This document shows, piece by piece, positions 25,191-36,576 of a DNA stretch of 64,000 nucleotides (the stretch's first letter is position 1; each line of letters opens with the position of its first letter). The stretch comes from Bryoerythrophyllum caledonicum (Eukaryota > Streptophyta > Bryopsida > Pottiales > Pottiaceae). The stretch lies in NCBI GenBank assembly GCA_963971425.1, contig OZ020524.1:7629845-7693844 (forward strand), written 5' to 3'. The translations under genes were made by a program, and so were the position numbers. The notes under the pieces were generated by a model. It searched no databases. It saw nothing but the letters and a program-made list of their open reading frames with translations, and was not told the origin of the DNA.

Positions 25191-25204
25191 TATGAAACAC
25201 CATT

Positions 25205-26225
25205 GAGCTCAGCCCGGAGGCACCATCGAGCTCCACCCCGGAGGCATCATCAAGCTGCAACCCGGGAGCACCATCAAGGCTCAGCCCAGAGGCACCATCG
25301 AGCTCAACTTGGACGCACCATCATACCTCAGCTGGAAGCACGAGCGAGGTCCAGCCCGGAGGCACCATCAAGGCTCAGCCCGGAGGCACCATCGAGCTTC
25401 AATCCGCAGGCACCATCACACCCTAGTTGGGAGCACTAGCGAGGTCCAGCCGGGAGGCACCATCGAGCTCCAACTCAGAGGCAGAGGTAAGGGCATGTCA
25501 CTTACAAGCCCGGAGGCACCATTTTACCCCAGCTGGGAGCACCAGCGAGGTCCAGCCCGGAGGCACCATCGACCTCCAGCTCGGAGGCACCATCACACAC
25601 AAGCCCGGAGGCACCGTCGAGGTTTAGTCTGGGAGCACCATCAAGGCTTAGCCCGGAGGCACCATTGACCTCCAGCCCGGAGGCACCATCACACCCCAGT
25701 TGGGAGCACCAGCGAGGTCCAGCCGGGAGGCACTATCGAGCTCCAATCCGGAGGCACCATCACACCCCAGCTCCGAGCACTAGCGAGGTCCAGCCCGGAG
25801 GCACCATCGAGCTCCAACCCGGAGGCACTAGCGAGCTCAACCCGAAAGCACCATCACACACCAGCTTGGGAGCACCATCAAGGCTCAGCCCGGAGGCACC
25901 ATCGAGCTCGAGCATGGGAGCACCATTAAGGTCCAGCCCGGAGGCACCATCGAGCTCTAACCCGGAGGCACTAGCGAGCTCAGCCTGGAAGCACCATCGA
26001 GGTTTAGCCCGGGAGCACATCAAAGCTCAGCCCGGAGGCACCATCACACCCCAGCTTGGGAGCACCATCAAGGCTCAGCCCGGAGGCACCATCGAGCTCC
26101 ACTCTGGGAGCACCATCAAGGTCCAACCCGGAGGCAACAGGTAAAGGCAGGTCACTAACAAGCCATGAGCACCAACAAGGTCAGGCCTAGAAGCACCATC
26201 AAGGTCCAGCTGAAGGCTGACATGA
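25205..26225. repeat. 24-bp minisatellite, about 40 units
   Basis: Units built on CCCGGAGGCACCATCGAGCT recur at about 24 bases for 1 kb, with variants GGGAGCACCATCAAGGCTC and CACTAGCGAGGTCC. Because 24 is a multiple of three, long ORFs appear in both strands (for example RRHHRAP repeats), but these look like array by-products. It lies just before the plus-strand ORF element at 26226. Confidence 0.9.
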
Positions 26226-28700
26226 GCCTAGAGGCTCGCACTACCGGGGACTTGAGGTGGACAAGTAAGAGGGAAGGGCGGGATAATCAACAAGAAAGAC
26301 AAGAGTACAGCCTCAACCAACCCGGTAATGTCCTCGGCAAAGGACATTTCCCCGGTCATCTCCAAGGACCCCCTGGAACTCACTGAGCTCTAAGAGGATC
26401 TCCTTCGCATGGAATGTCTCTCTCTTCTTGACTTCGGTTGGAATTTTTGTGTAGAGTCAACCGTACAAGAGTTGCGACAAGATCCTTTACGAGAACCCGA
26501 GGGAGACAACATCCGAGCGTGCCCCGATCATTGGACAATGGGAAGGTGGCAGGAGGTGTACAATTTTCCACGACAAGGGGCAGACTGGACGAGTTTGAAG
26601 AAGGAGGAGTACGCCAAAGGGCGTTTTAGCACCAAGGACGCTAAGAACGGCTATGGGTTGAAGGATTGCCTTGACCCTCGAGCACGACGGGTATTCTCAT
26701 TCCTTGTATCCATTCTACACCCTAAAAAACCCACCCAGGTTACGGTCACCCTGGCTATCATAGTATATGGAGCCTATCTCGAAGAGCGGGTGGTGAATTG
26801 GGCCATCATAGTGAAGGACGTGGTGTTCCGCTTAACAAAGAGTGTCAACAACTCTAAGCGCTCACCCCTTTGTCTTTTCTTGATCCACCTCTATCATCAC
26901 TTCAAGGAGACCACCCTCGAGGAGGCCATGGCATACATGATACGGGACTCACCTTATGATGAAGAAGTTCAACGGGACGGAGTTAGAGTCCGAGTCCGGA
27001 TCGGAGGGAGGGAGTAGTTCTTCACAGTCGGAGGGGGAGGCGCTTCCACCCCCCAAGCGCTAGAAACAACGACAAAGAGGAGCACCCTCCACCCGAACTA
27101 GAGTTGCGGTCCGTGCAGGAGCTACAGGGCCCGCTCAACTTGGAGGAAAGATGTACCGTACAAGGGAGTTGGTAGACGCCCTTCGAATGTATGTAGAGGA
27201 CACGGAGAAGACCCTAGGATAGGTGAATATCCTGGTAGGCAATCCTACCAGCCAAGGAGTGATCGCAGCCATTAAGGAGAGGATTGGAGGAGCCTATGAC
27301 CTCCGCACCATGGAGCAGAAGATCAATCGGCTCACCCTCGATATGACGAAGATGAAGAGCCGAGCATTGGAAGCAGAGAAAAACCAGAAGGAGGCTCTTC
27401 TCCAAGCCAATGCTTCGGCAACAGCATTACAGCAGGTGAGGGAGGCATTACACTTACCTGCCGATGTGGTACGAAAGGCCAAGATGTTTGATGCCAGATT
27501 GGAGAGGGATGACCACATTTCCAGCAAGAGGGTGATTGCCTTAATGATGGAGCAGACGGTGAGGGTTGAGATGGCTTATGCCAATATGAGATTGTTGGTG
27601 AGCAACCTCACTCACATCCTATCCAAGTTTGTGGAAGACTCTGACAATTCCGATAAGGATCGAGATTCGGGCTTGGAGACTAATTTGGAGGAACGTGGCT
27701 CAGAGGACCGCGCCCTGCAGAAGGAGAAGGAAGTGGTGAATCTCGATAGCCCAGATTTGCCCTCTCAAATCCCAAGTCTGAGAGTCTCTACCGGGCCATC
27801 TCCCTCGGAGGTCACCACGCAGACGCGTAGCCGCTGGAAGGATAGCCCGAGTATGGTGATGGAACCTCCACGCTTTGTCCATGCTCGCCAACTGCCACAC
27901 ACTGACTCCGTTCACACCACACTGGCTCTAATCAGTTTGCAGAGCGCGCTACATCTTGGGAAGGCCGCAAGTGAGAGTTCTGCTTACTTGCACCTTCAAA
28001 GTCGGACGTCCCAACACGATGTCGTCGTGGGAACTCCGAATCATGTATCGGCCCTCCCGACATGATCCGGGCTTCATCCGAGCATGACCACCATGCCACT
28101 CACCGCGGATGGCCCGGATGCCTCTTTGCCTTCAAGGGAAACCTTGCTTAGGACGATTGTTGCCCAACCCGAGCCTTCTGCAGATATGTTGGCGCCATTG
28201 GTGGCACTTGGAGTGGCCGCACCCACCCCAACTTCGAGCCGGAGTTCCAAGAAGCGAAGGAAGAGACTCGAGGAGTTGGCCCGGAAGTAGGGTCAAGATC
28301 TTGGTTCGTAGGTCACTATTCATTCCGAGATTTGGCCCCCGGTTGACTTTGGTTTTGACTTAGTTTTGCCTTGGGATTTCTGTAATAAATTACCTACTAA
28401 CGGTGCACGTCGTGTGAAGTGGCAGCCACCGCTGCCAAGAGTAGTTAATATCGTCGTTTTTAGTTAGAAGGTATCGTTTGAGTTTGGACGTTTGTGAGTT
28501 CTTGGCAGTAAAAGAGAGGAGTCTCGTGGCCCCTCTCTTCACTGCTTGATGTGTGTATTTGCTTTCGGTTTAATTCTAAACCTACGCTCTCAGAAAACCT
28601 TCGATGGTTGGAGAGCTCGGATTCCATACATGACTGTGAGTGCCGTTTCAAGTAGTCCACTTCTCAAGTCCGTACTAACCGTCGAATCATTGTTTCCTTG
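26226..28700 (+). mobile_element. Retroelement ORF region (family delta), broken
   Basis: The plus strand holds the same two-part architecture as family epsilon, but diverged. A core domain (about 26520-26900) shows W..VYNFP, DCLDPRARRVFSFL, ILHPKKP and a GAY/VNW block. An acidic, Ser-rich linker follows. A coiled-coil part (27223-27640) has LPADVVRKAKMFDARLE, closely matching DVLLKARLFD of epsilon. A Ser/Pro-rich tail runs to about 28290. No polymerase or integrase seen, and LTRs could not be assigned. Broken, with few breaks. An uncharacterised host gene derived from such an element is possible but unsupported. Confidence 0.5.
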
Positions 28701-29599
28701 TTCCATCAAGTAGAGTTAGTCTGTGTGGATGGGAATAACAGGTGAGGTGGGGAGATGGTTAGTGGGGGTGTGACTCTAACTCTGACATTTGCAGTTGTTT
28801 CCTTGTTCCATCAAGTAGAGTTAGTCCGGGTGGATGGGAATAACATATGAGATTGTAAGTGTTTAGGGAAGGATAAGGGGGGAGGACGGACGTGAAAGGA
28901 TCATAGCGAGTCTTCAGTGACCTTCCGACGTCAGATTGGCATCGGTTGTGAAGGCTAGTGTCGTTCCCGGAAGCATCCTACCTCCAGCCGCATCAAATGT
29001 GGAGGGAAACTTAGAGAATTTCGGATAGTGGACAGGTAGGCCCCCTCCTCACTTACATTACGTCTCTCTTAGTTTCGGTAACATGGGCCTAACTACTCTT
29101 CCAGGGGATCTCAGTGACACCATAAACATCCAAGTGAGTGAGTAGAAATAGAAGGAGAGAATGGGAGGAAGGATAGTCGTTACTTGTGTCAAACACTAAA
29201 ATCTCTGTGAGTCCACGGGTCATCGTCCGTGGTGATATAATCTTTCTCCGGGTAATCATGTGCTCCGGATGTCTATAGTGTGCATAGGTGTAAAGATAAC
29301 CTCATCTCTAAAACGGGACTAAGTAGAAGTAGGTCTCTACCTTCTAAGTGAAGTAGGCTCCTACCCGAAGGTCCCTACCTTCCGAGCGAAGTAGGCTTCT
29401 ACCCAAAGGTCCCTACCTTCCGAGTGAAGTAGGCTCCTACTCAAAGGTCCCTACCTTCCGAGTGAAGTAGGCTCCTACCTGGGGAAAAGCACATGTACGG
29501 AGAGCGAGGTGGTGGATGTAGTTAACGCTCAGGCATTGTAATCTAACCCTTTCCTTTCTTTCTTTTGATGTATCTACTGTGGTATGTTTGACATTGTGT
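28701..29599. repeat. Non-coding stretch with local duplications
   Basis: A direct repeat of about 50 bp (CCTTGTTCCATCAAGTAGAG followed by TGGATGGGAATAAC) occurs near 28695 and 28799. A 38-bp tandem repeat (CCCTACCTTCCGAGTGAAG followed by AGGCTCCTAC) occurs four times at about 29325-29481. No gene recognised. Confidence 0.75.
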
Positions 29600-30782
29600 A
29601 TATCTAGGTTGGTTGTTAGTCGTTGTCGTTCTTGGTGATTCTTTGTGGGAACGATTACCTTAAGGGTATCTTTGTGTTAAGATGTGAATACTTGCCAACA
29701 TGTACCACAACACTTCTCGCAGCGGTTGTGAACCTCCTTGCATCGCCTCCACGCCTAGAAACTGCCACCTTGTTATGTCTAAAATCCCCTCCGCCACAAC
29801 CTTCCAGAAATCCTAGTTTGCAACTTCAAACCCTAGGTGGTTGCAACTCTCCTTCAATCTTCCTCCACAAACCCTCCTCTTCGTGATGGCCATCTTTGTC
29901 CTCTTGATCACCCCCTTCTTCCCTTCTTCCTTGCCCTCCACCTTCTTCTTCTCCTCTTCTTTGTTGTTCCGTCCGCTCGTTGTTCTCCCTCGCGATCGCT
30001 ATTCTCCCCAGCTTGTTGTTTTTCCTCCCCCGCTCGTTGTTCCCCCCTTGCTCGTTGTTCGAGTAGTACCCCTCCCGGTACTTGGGCAGTCTTCCTTTCT
30101 TCAGGTTCTCGGGCACTTCTCCCTTCTCTGAGTACTTGGGTGATACCCTTTTCCCCGGTATTTGGATTTCCCCGGGTACTCCCGGTTACTATCTGGGTAC
30201 TTGAGTTCTACCCTTCCCCGAGTTGGTACCCATCCGGTACTCGAGCTCTGCCTGGTACCCAGTCGATACCCGAGTTCAGCTCGGGTATCAGTTTTTTTTT
30301 TTTAATTATTTTTTTTTCTCCTCTTTATCTTTTATTTTTCTTTCAAATAATTTTAGATTCCTATTCTTTTGAATAAGAATTTAAGTCTCTAACAAACACT
30401 AAACTAAAAAAGAGGAAACCTAAACAATTAAACTAGAAGGAAAAACTAAAATTAATCTATCTATTTAAGGAAATATTTGGCTAGCTAATTTAGCCCTAAG
30501 TGGTGATTTAAATCCTTTTCCCAAAGATTCTTCCCGGGCATTCTCTTTAAGTTTTACCGGGCATAAAACTTGGTTGTTTAAGGCCCGGTTTTATTACCAT
30601 AATAACACTAATTAACTAATTAAGCATTCTCCTACTTTCACTAATTGCTATACAATCTACTTCTATGCAATACTAACTACTTTGTTGGTTATCTAAACTA
30701 AAAATCACAATTTTAGCTAATTTTTTTGGTAGGGGCTACCAAGTGGGAGTTTCGGACTCCCACACTTTTCTATCACTCAACA
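29600..30782 (-). mobile_element. Family beta LTR/leader sequence, minus strand
   Basis: Read on the minus strand it starts TGTTGAGTGATAG, then GTGGGAGTCC and TAGCCCCTACC, parallel to the start at 18397 (GTGGGAGTCT, TTGCCCCTACC). Both continue with AAAACCGGG blocks, then CGGGTA-rich and C/T-rich sequence. It may be a solo LTR or a truncated element; the far end is approximate. The long plus-strand ORFs here reflect skewed composition. Confidence 0.5.
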
Positions 30783-30819
30783 CAAAGTAGCCCACCCTGG
30801 ATTATTTATTTACCCCCGG

Positions 30820-31053
30820 TCGAGCACTGCACCAAGCCTCAACCTTAGGTGGCTCATTTTTTTGGCCTTCTCACTTTTGGAGCTTCTAGAGGCTTTTTTG
30901 GAATTATTTTGGCCAAATTTGGAGCATGCGGTCCCAAGTTATCAATGGAGGTCCCTTGTTTAATCAAATAGCCCCCTCCCAACATAAAATAGGGGTTGTT
31001 TTTGTCCCTACCTTCCCTACCCTCTCAAGCGTGAGCCTTGGTGCAACGCTCAA
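30820..31053. mobile_element. MITE with ~22-bp inverted ends (234 bp)
   Basis: The left end TCGAGCACTGCACCAAGCCT pairs with the right end read backwards, TTGAGCGTTGCACCAAGGCT. I could not fix the target duplication, so the superfamily is open. No ORF. Confidence 0.65.
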
Positions 31054-31691
31054 TCAAGGTGTTTAGTGGGATCCGCCCACCCGCCCTTGAAAAAAAGTCA
31101 ATCTGATAGCCAATAATCAAGAACATGTCATGAAAAACAAATGACATTACACACGGAAGGATCATATGTGAGCTATGAAGGAAATGGAAGGGGGGCTTGG
31201 GAGTTTGTAGTTTGACCTTATCATTGATTGTAGGGGTGTCTCATCTTATGGCTTACCGCAATTTCCTAATATTTCTAAGGGTTTGGAAAAAGACCAAGAC
31301 ATTTTACATTTGTGAATTCTTTGTACATCTACACAAATATCTAAGTTATAATTTTTTTTAAATTATTATCAGTTATAAACCAATATATTTTCAAAATCTT
31401 AAATTCATATGTATAAAATAAGATAATTTCATTTTTACTTTAAAAAAAGTATTAGGAAATTCTCAACAAAAATACCCCAAATGTAATTCCTTTTCCATTC
31501 TAATGTAAAGGGCATGAATGAGCATAATTCTTATATTCCCTTGTACTCCAGTTGTAGGAACTTGATCTGGAATGATAAAAGAACATGTTCTACAAGTCTG
31601 AGTGCACGAATTGGAAGATAATTATATCAGAAAAGAAGTGAAATGAATCTTTATAAAAAAAAAATAAGGCAATTAATTAAATTCTCCTCCA
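31054..31691. other. Unexplained AT-rich spacer
   Basis: No gene, repeat or hairpin recognised. Confidence 0.5.
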
Positions 31692-33436
31692 TGTACAGTA
31701 CAGTACAGTACCCGGAAGAAATGTTACGGGATTTCCAGTAATTTTCCAAAAACATGTACTAAAGAGCTACTTTAGTAAGCTCATACGAACTCAAAAATTA
31801 ATGGAATTTTATACAAAAAATTGCAATTGAAAGCTTTTGGACTCTATTTCAATAATAAAATTTGTTTACATAGAAAAAAATCTAAAATCAACACACAATT
31901 TGCTTTCTCCTTTATAGTGTTCAAAATCTAGTACCACCACCTTTTGCACTAATTACTTCCTTCATACGTGCAGGCATGGTAGCAATAAGGGTTTGCAAAA
32001 TGTCTAAAGGTATTTCTTCCCATACTCTATGAAGAGATTCCATCAATTCTTCTTTATTGTGTGGCCAGGATGTACTCTAAACTCTGTCTTTCACTATCTT
32101 CCATAAGTTCTCTATTGGGTTTAGATCTAGAGAGTTGGCTAGCCATTTCAACTTCTTTATGTCATGAGCTTCTCTCCACAACTCTGGCAACTTGCTGCAG
32201 TGAACCAGAGCGCCATCCTCCATAAGTACAATGTCTTCTCGATGATCATGGAGAAAATAAAACCCACTTAAAGTGCCTTCGTAAATAAGATCAACAAAAT
32301 CACTTGCACCTCTACTTCGTGAAGCCTGTATGATTAGTAAAGGAGACTTATCAAAGCCACTAAAAGCACCCCAAACCATCACTGAAGTACGTCCAGACTT
32401 TAAAATAGGTGCTAGACATTTAGATGAATATCTCTCATATGCCTTTTGCCACACTCTAATTTGTCTAGAATTCCTTCCAATTTCAAAAGATGATTCATCG
32501 GTCCAAATAACCTTCTTCCAATCCTCCTCAGTCCAATTTTTACACTTTCTAGCAAATTCTAGCCTGTCTGCTTTGTGCTTCTCATTGGAAAAAGGTTTTT
32601 TTGCTGCAACACGGTTTCTGTAACCAAGGGTTTTCAAAGCGTTCCTTACAATACGAGTACTAACATGTGCAATACTTGCCATTTGATTTGTACTCTCTGC
32701 GAGTGATGAACGACGATCATTATTAAGGAGGTGTTCTAAGTGTCTCATTCTACGCTGTGTAAACTTTCGAGGCCTACCCGGTGACTTTGGTGACACTACA
32801 GTTCCTCGTTTCTTAAAACTTCCTAAAACACCATAAACAGTGGAAGATGGCATCCCTAACTCTCTTGCTATCTGCACACCTCTCATTCCACCTCTATGCA
32901 TTCCAACCACTTCTCATTTCTCAGCATCTGTTAACGCTCTAGTCTTCATCTTTCTCAACAGATTATGCCACTCAATCTACCCGCAACACCAAACAGACTT
33001 GTTTCAACAAAAATAATACACCTCATGCTAAACCAAGTCACAAATTCACAAACAATCATGTCAAAATTTACCCCAACTTACAATGCAATCACAACACTAT
33101 ATCACATACATATCTTCTTAAAAAACAGTGGTCCAAAACATTGTCATGCCGCAATGAGGCCCAATGCAAGCCGGTGCATGAAAAACGTGTGGACACAATT
33201 TGGATAGGGCAATGGAGAACTATAACTTTACATGGGTTTTTCAGATAATTATCCACATACAAGTTACTTTTCACAACATCACTCTTAGTCCTACAAATAG
33301 GTGAAAATCCCAAGGCAATTGCTCACAAATTGAACTCCTAGTGGTCACTTGAAATTCACTATTTGTAATCTAGTATAATTGGAGTTAAGTAAAAATCCCG
33401 TAACATTTCTTCCAGGTACTGTACAGTATAGTACAT
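31692..33436 (-). mobile_element. Tc1-type DNA transposon, nearly whole (about 1.74 kb)
   Basis: Inverted ends: the left reads CAGTACAGTACCCGGAAG from 31701, and the right read backwards from 33428 gives CTGTACAGTACCTGGAAG. The pair continues to a 34-bp repeat with two differences, ending GGGATTT, and looser similarity (about 4 differences in 27) runs outward to 31692 and 33436. TA flanks both inner tips (31699-31700 and 33427-33428), though the GTAC-repeat tips leave the exact end ambiguous. One minus-strand transposase frame fills the middle (31921-32949). Close ends and an almost open gene suggest recent activity. The size is typical of Tc1 elements. Confidence 0.9.
31921..32949 (-). pseudogene. 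Tc1-family transposase, DD34E, two in-frame stops
   Basis: It would cut and paste its own element at TA sites. The frame from ATG at 32949 to TGA at 31921-31923 is 343 codons, the usual Tc1 size, but holds two in-frame stops: TGA at 32914-32916 (codon 12) and TAG at 32077-32079. The open 277-residue middle has an N-terminal helix-turn-helix region (IARELGMPSSTVYGVL), the GRPRK motif between DNA-binding parts, then the catalytic triad: D138 (VIWTDESSF), D232 (LMEDGALVH) and E267 (LDLNPIENLW), with 34 residues between the last two. Usual family text is DNAPVH and SPDLNP; here DGALVH and SLDLNP. Both stops fit C-to-T change (CGA, CAG), as expected from methylated cytosine decay. GTG at 32910 is merely the first start-like codon after the first stop. 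Confidence 0.9.
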
Positions 33437-33568
33437 GGGGGGTTTGGTTGTGTGTATCCCTTAAAAGAACATCAAAAAATGGTCTTGAATTGATTAATTT
33501 TTACAAGAGTCTAGGAAAAATTGCATCCATGATAAGCTTTGGTGACCCAAGACTATTATGGTATGGTT

Positions 33569-33863
33569 TTAACCCTTCAAGGCCGATCAACCATATATGG
33601 GTCAATTCTAGATAGAAATCTTTATGGAAAGCTCCACATGCCACCTCAAAGGAAAAAATTGACCATGACTTAGAGGTGGAGGAAGATGTCCATCTTTTGA
33701 GACCATCGCCACCGCAATCGGTGCAAGCATCGACGAGCTATAGTAATTTCCGTGAAACAAGTTCAAAGATTTTTATTTTGAAATGTAATCATTGTGTAGA
33801 TGCCATTCTACATGATCTAGAACACTCATAGATCCTCATGCCAAAAATGCTCATTGGCCTTAA
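33569..33863. mobile_element. TTAA element, group 4 (295 bp)
   Basis: It starts TTAACCCTTCAAGGCC and ends CTCATTGGCCTTAA, where the next TTAA element begins. It is homologous throughout to 5131-5427 (ACCATATATGGGTC, CACCTCAAAGGAAA). The usual final AGGGTTAA is missing, consistent with the neighbour inserting at the inner TTAA. Confidence 0.75.
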
Positions 33864-34792
33864 TCCCTAAGGACCACGACCGTTTTCGCTCTAAAACCAG
33901 TCCAAAATTGCAAGTGCCAAAAAGAGACTTGAAAATCAAATTTTAAAGTGAATTTCGGATTTAAACCGTAATTTCTTAAAATAGACTTCTATATAAACAT
34001 GCCATAAAATTTTGGTTGCAATCCACCGCACGGATTGATAGACTTTAGTGTATAAAGTCAAAACAATGGTTCATTTTCTTCCCTGCGTTGAGTAGATCAG
34101 CAAACTTTGACTTCACTTTGTATCAAATTTTCGCATTGTACAAGGTCTAAACCTTTTACCATTGTCTTAAGCATGATGTTATTTCCCAACACACCAATTT
34201 TTAGAGGTAATAAAGGGGTGTAGCATATTCAAAACAAGTGTGCAAGGAGTGGAGGTTCAAAAATTGCCATTTCACGTTTTATTTTTTTGTGAACTACGTA
34301 TGCATTCAAATGATAATCCAAACGGTCAATAAGAAGGTTTTCACCACATATTGTTGTTGAAAAAATAAAAAGTGAAAAATATGAAGATCTCTAGGTTTTA
34401 TGTAGAAAAGATGAAGTTTTTTTCCCCTATTGCCCGACAATGTGTGAAAATGTTTGACTTGGAATAAAATGCCTTTTTACACTAAAGACAAGATTTTTTT
34501 TGGAAAACTTCTCGAGAAAGGAAATATTCTTTATATGTGTGAAAAATCTCAATGTCAATAGAAACTTTTGTCAAAAAATTTGGAGGTGCCGGGTGTCCCC
34601 ACTTGTGGCTTTAAGTGGTACTAACTTTTAAACCACAAATCCAAAAAATAGAATAAAAATATGTCCACGAAGCCCTTATCAGAGGCAATCTAGAATGAAA
34701 ATTTCAGAGAAAAAGGATTTTTTTTCGAATTTTAGGAACATGCCCGAAATCAGAAATCCCCCCGAAGGAGACTCTGGTCCTTTAGGGGTTAA
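33860..34792. mobile_element. TTAA element, group 3 left with group 5 right end
   Basis: It starts TTAATCCCTAAGGACCACG and ends CTGGTCCTTTAGGGGTTAA (34789-34792); a second AAAGGGTTAA follows to 34800. The left and middle match group 3 (GACTTCACTTTGTATCAAAT, CAAGGAGTGGAGGTTC). The right ~180 bp match group 5 (GTACTAACTTTTAAACCACA). It looks like an exchange or nested insertion between groups. Non-coding. Confidence 0.7.
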
Positions 34793-34800
34793 AGGGTTAA

Positions 34801-35366
34801 GGTATTTGATGAGTCGAACCCACATCAATACAACACCTGATTTTCTTCTCGCACATGATATCTTAACACGCACTAGTTTGTCTTGAAAATGGGAAAGATT
34901 AGAGTTGTGTGGGACCTGCATGAGTGGTGTCCACTAATTTTTTTATGCTCTGCACAGCAACCCACTTGCACGTGACCCACAATATTTGGTTTCTAGGTTC
35001 GTGGTTATCAACCTCTTTTCGTAGCAACAAAAGGAGCTATGCACAACTCTCTATGAGAAGAAATTATAGAAAGATCTATCAATCTATGCACTTTGTGTCT
35101 ACCCTTTTTCTTTTGGACCTCATTTGTGTTCATGCTTAGAAAAAATATATTTTATTCTGTTTTATATTGACAAAAACAACATTTAGTAAAAGTTGTGTAA
35201 GAAAATTATCGGAACAAATATTTTAGTTACGCAACTTTTGAGCGATTTGTGTTCTTTAGGGCACACATTTTTTGGCCATTTCTACTCCAAATTGAAGTTT
35301 ATGGTGGTTTGGTTTTCTTTTACAATGAGAGAATGCCAAACAATTTTTGATTCAAATCTTCAATCC
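34801..35366. other. Unexplained spacer
   Basis: No gene or repeat recognised. Confidence 0.5.
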
Positions 35367-35575
35367 TTAACCCCTAAAGGACCAAAGTCTCCTTCGGGGG
35401 GATTTTTTTATTTTTGGGCAGGTTCCTAAAATTTGAAAAAAATCAATTTTCTCTGAAAGTTTTATGGTAGATTGCCTTTGATAAGAGCTTCGTGGACATA
35501 TTTTTTATTTTTTTTTTGGATTTGTGGTTTGAAAGTTAGTACCACTTATAGTTTTTGAGGGAAATTGTCAATGTA
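35367..35575. mobile_element. Group 5 TTAA element, right end lost
   Basis: It starts TTAACCCCTAAAGGACCAAA and matches 11010-11232 through GAGGGAAATTGTCAA, then stops short of the expected GGGGTTAA. Confidence 0.75.
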
Positions 35576-35889
35576 GTCTCTACAAAACAAAACCATTAAT
35601 ATAAGAAAGTAGAAATAAGTTATTCTTATATTTTTAAAAATTACATGCACTTTATCCATCCTACTAACTTTGTTACTTTAACTAATAAAACATAGTTCTT
35701 AAAACAAAATAAATTAAATTATTTATTGTTTAAATAAGATGGATTGTTGGATGTATGTCACAAAAGAAACTATATGTAATGAATATAAAATCTCATTCTA
35801 AAACCTAAATTATATTTTTAAAAGCAGCTGAACAAAAACTGATGGGCAAGAGAGCCCGCACGGCGGGGGATGCAACGTTGTGGCAATTG
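35576..35889. other. Unexplained AT-rich spacer
   Basis: Nothing recognised. Confidence 0.5.
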
Positions 35890-36128
35890 TTAACCCTTAA
35901 ACGACAAATCTTTCTATAGAAATTTTATCGAATCTTTGAATTTTAACACCCATATTTAGCTACCATTTACATTCTAATTATATCACATGATTTTTATTAT
36001 ACATTCAAAGAATTTTGAAAAAGAAAAATCATTCAAATGAATATCCATCACTAGAAAATCATGGTCAAAGTGAGTTGAAAAATGAAAAAACCAAGCCCCT
36101 CGAGCTGGCAAATCCGTTTAAGGGTTAA
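35890..36128. mobile_element. Short TTAA element, group 6 (239 bp)
   Basis: It starts TTAACCCTTAAACGACAAAT and its right end read backwards is TTAACCCTTAAACGGATTTG: fourteen identical bases including TTAA. The interior is unlike the other groups. Non-coding. Confidence 0.8.
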
Positions 36129-36576
36129 GCAAGCTAGGTTGGTGTTGTTTGCATCCACAAAGCGTCTTTGTGAGTTTGAAACTCCAATTGCGCCAGCCCG
36201 CCTTGTGTTGTCCTCGCAATGTCTGTTTCATATTCAAGCACCCATTCTTAGCAGCGCGTTGGATTCAGCCAATTTTTTATTATTATTTTATCAAAGGTCG
36301 CTTAGCATGCATGAAAATATTAGGACATCCTCCCTTAGAATGGCCTCCCAAATTTGTTGTCTTTGGCCCGAAATAGTATATTTTGGTGGGGTCCAACGAC
36401 ATATTTTCACTGTTTAGCTTGTTGGAGTGACTGTTGGAGTGCGCAACGCAAATGCTCTAATGGAATGGAAGTGTGATGGATATACCCCAATTTCATAAAT
36501 GTCAATAATGAGTTTTGGTTGATTACAAGGGGAGTTATCATAGTTGCACTAGAGCAATGTGTTTTTATTTGATTAT
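36129..36576. other. Unexplained spacer
   Basis: A 111-residue ORF on the plus strand (36082-36417) has no recognised motif and overlaps the preceding element. No gene called. Confidence 0.45.

Noticed and set aside
25203-26144. Overlapping repeat ORFs with RRHH or PEAPS motifs
   Set aside because: By-products of the 24-bp minisatellite, open in several frames at once.
25205-26225. CRISPR-like regular repeat array
   Set aside because: There are no unique spacers; units are contiguous variants of one sequence, and the genome is eukaryotic.
29837-30376. 179-residue Ser/Leu/Pro-rich ORF
   Set aside because: It lies in C/T-rich LTR/leader sequence read on the wrong strand; composition explains the open frame.
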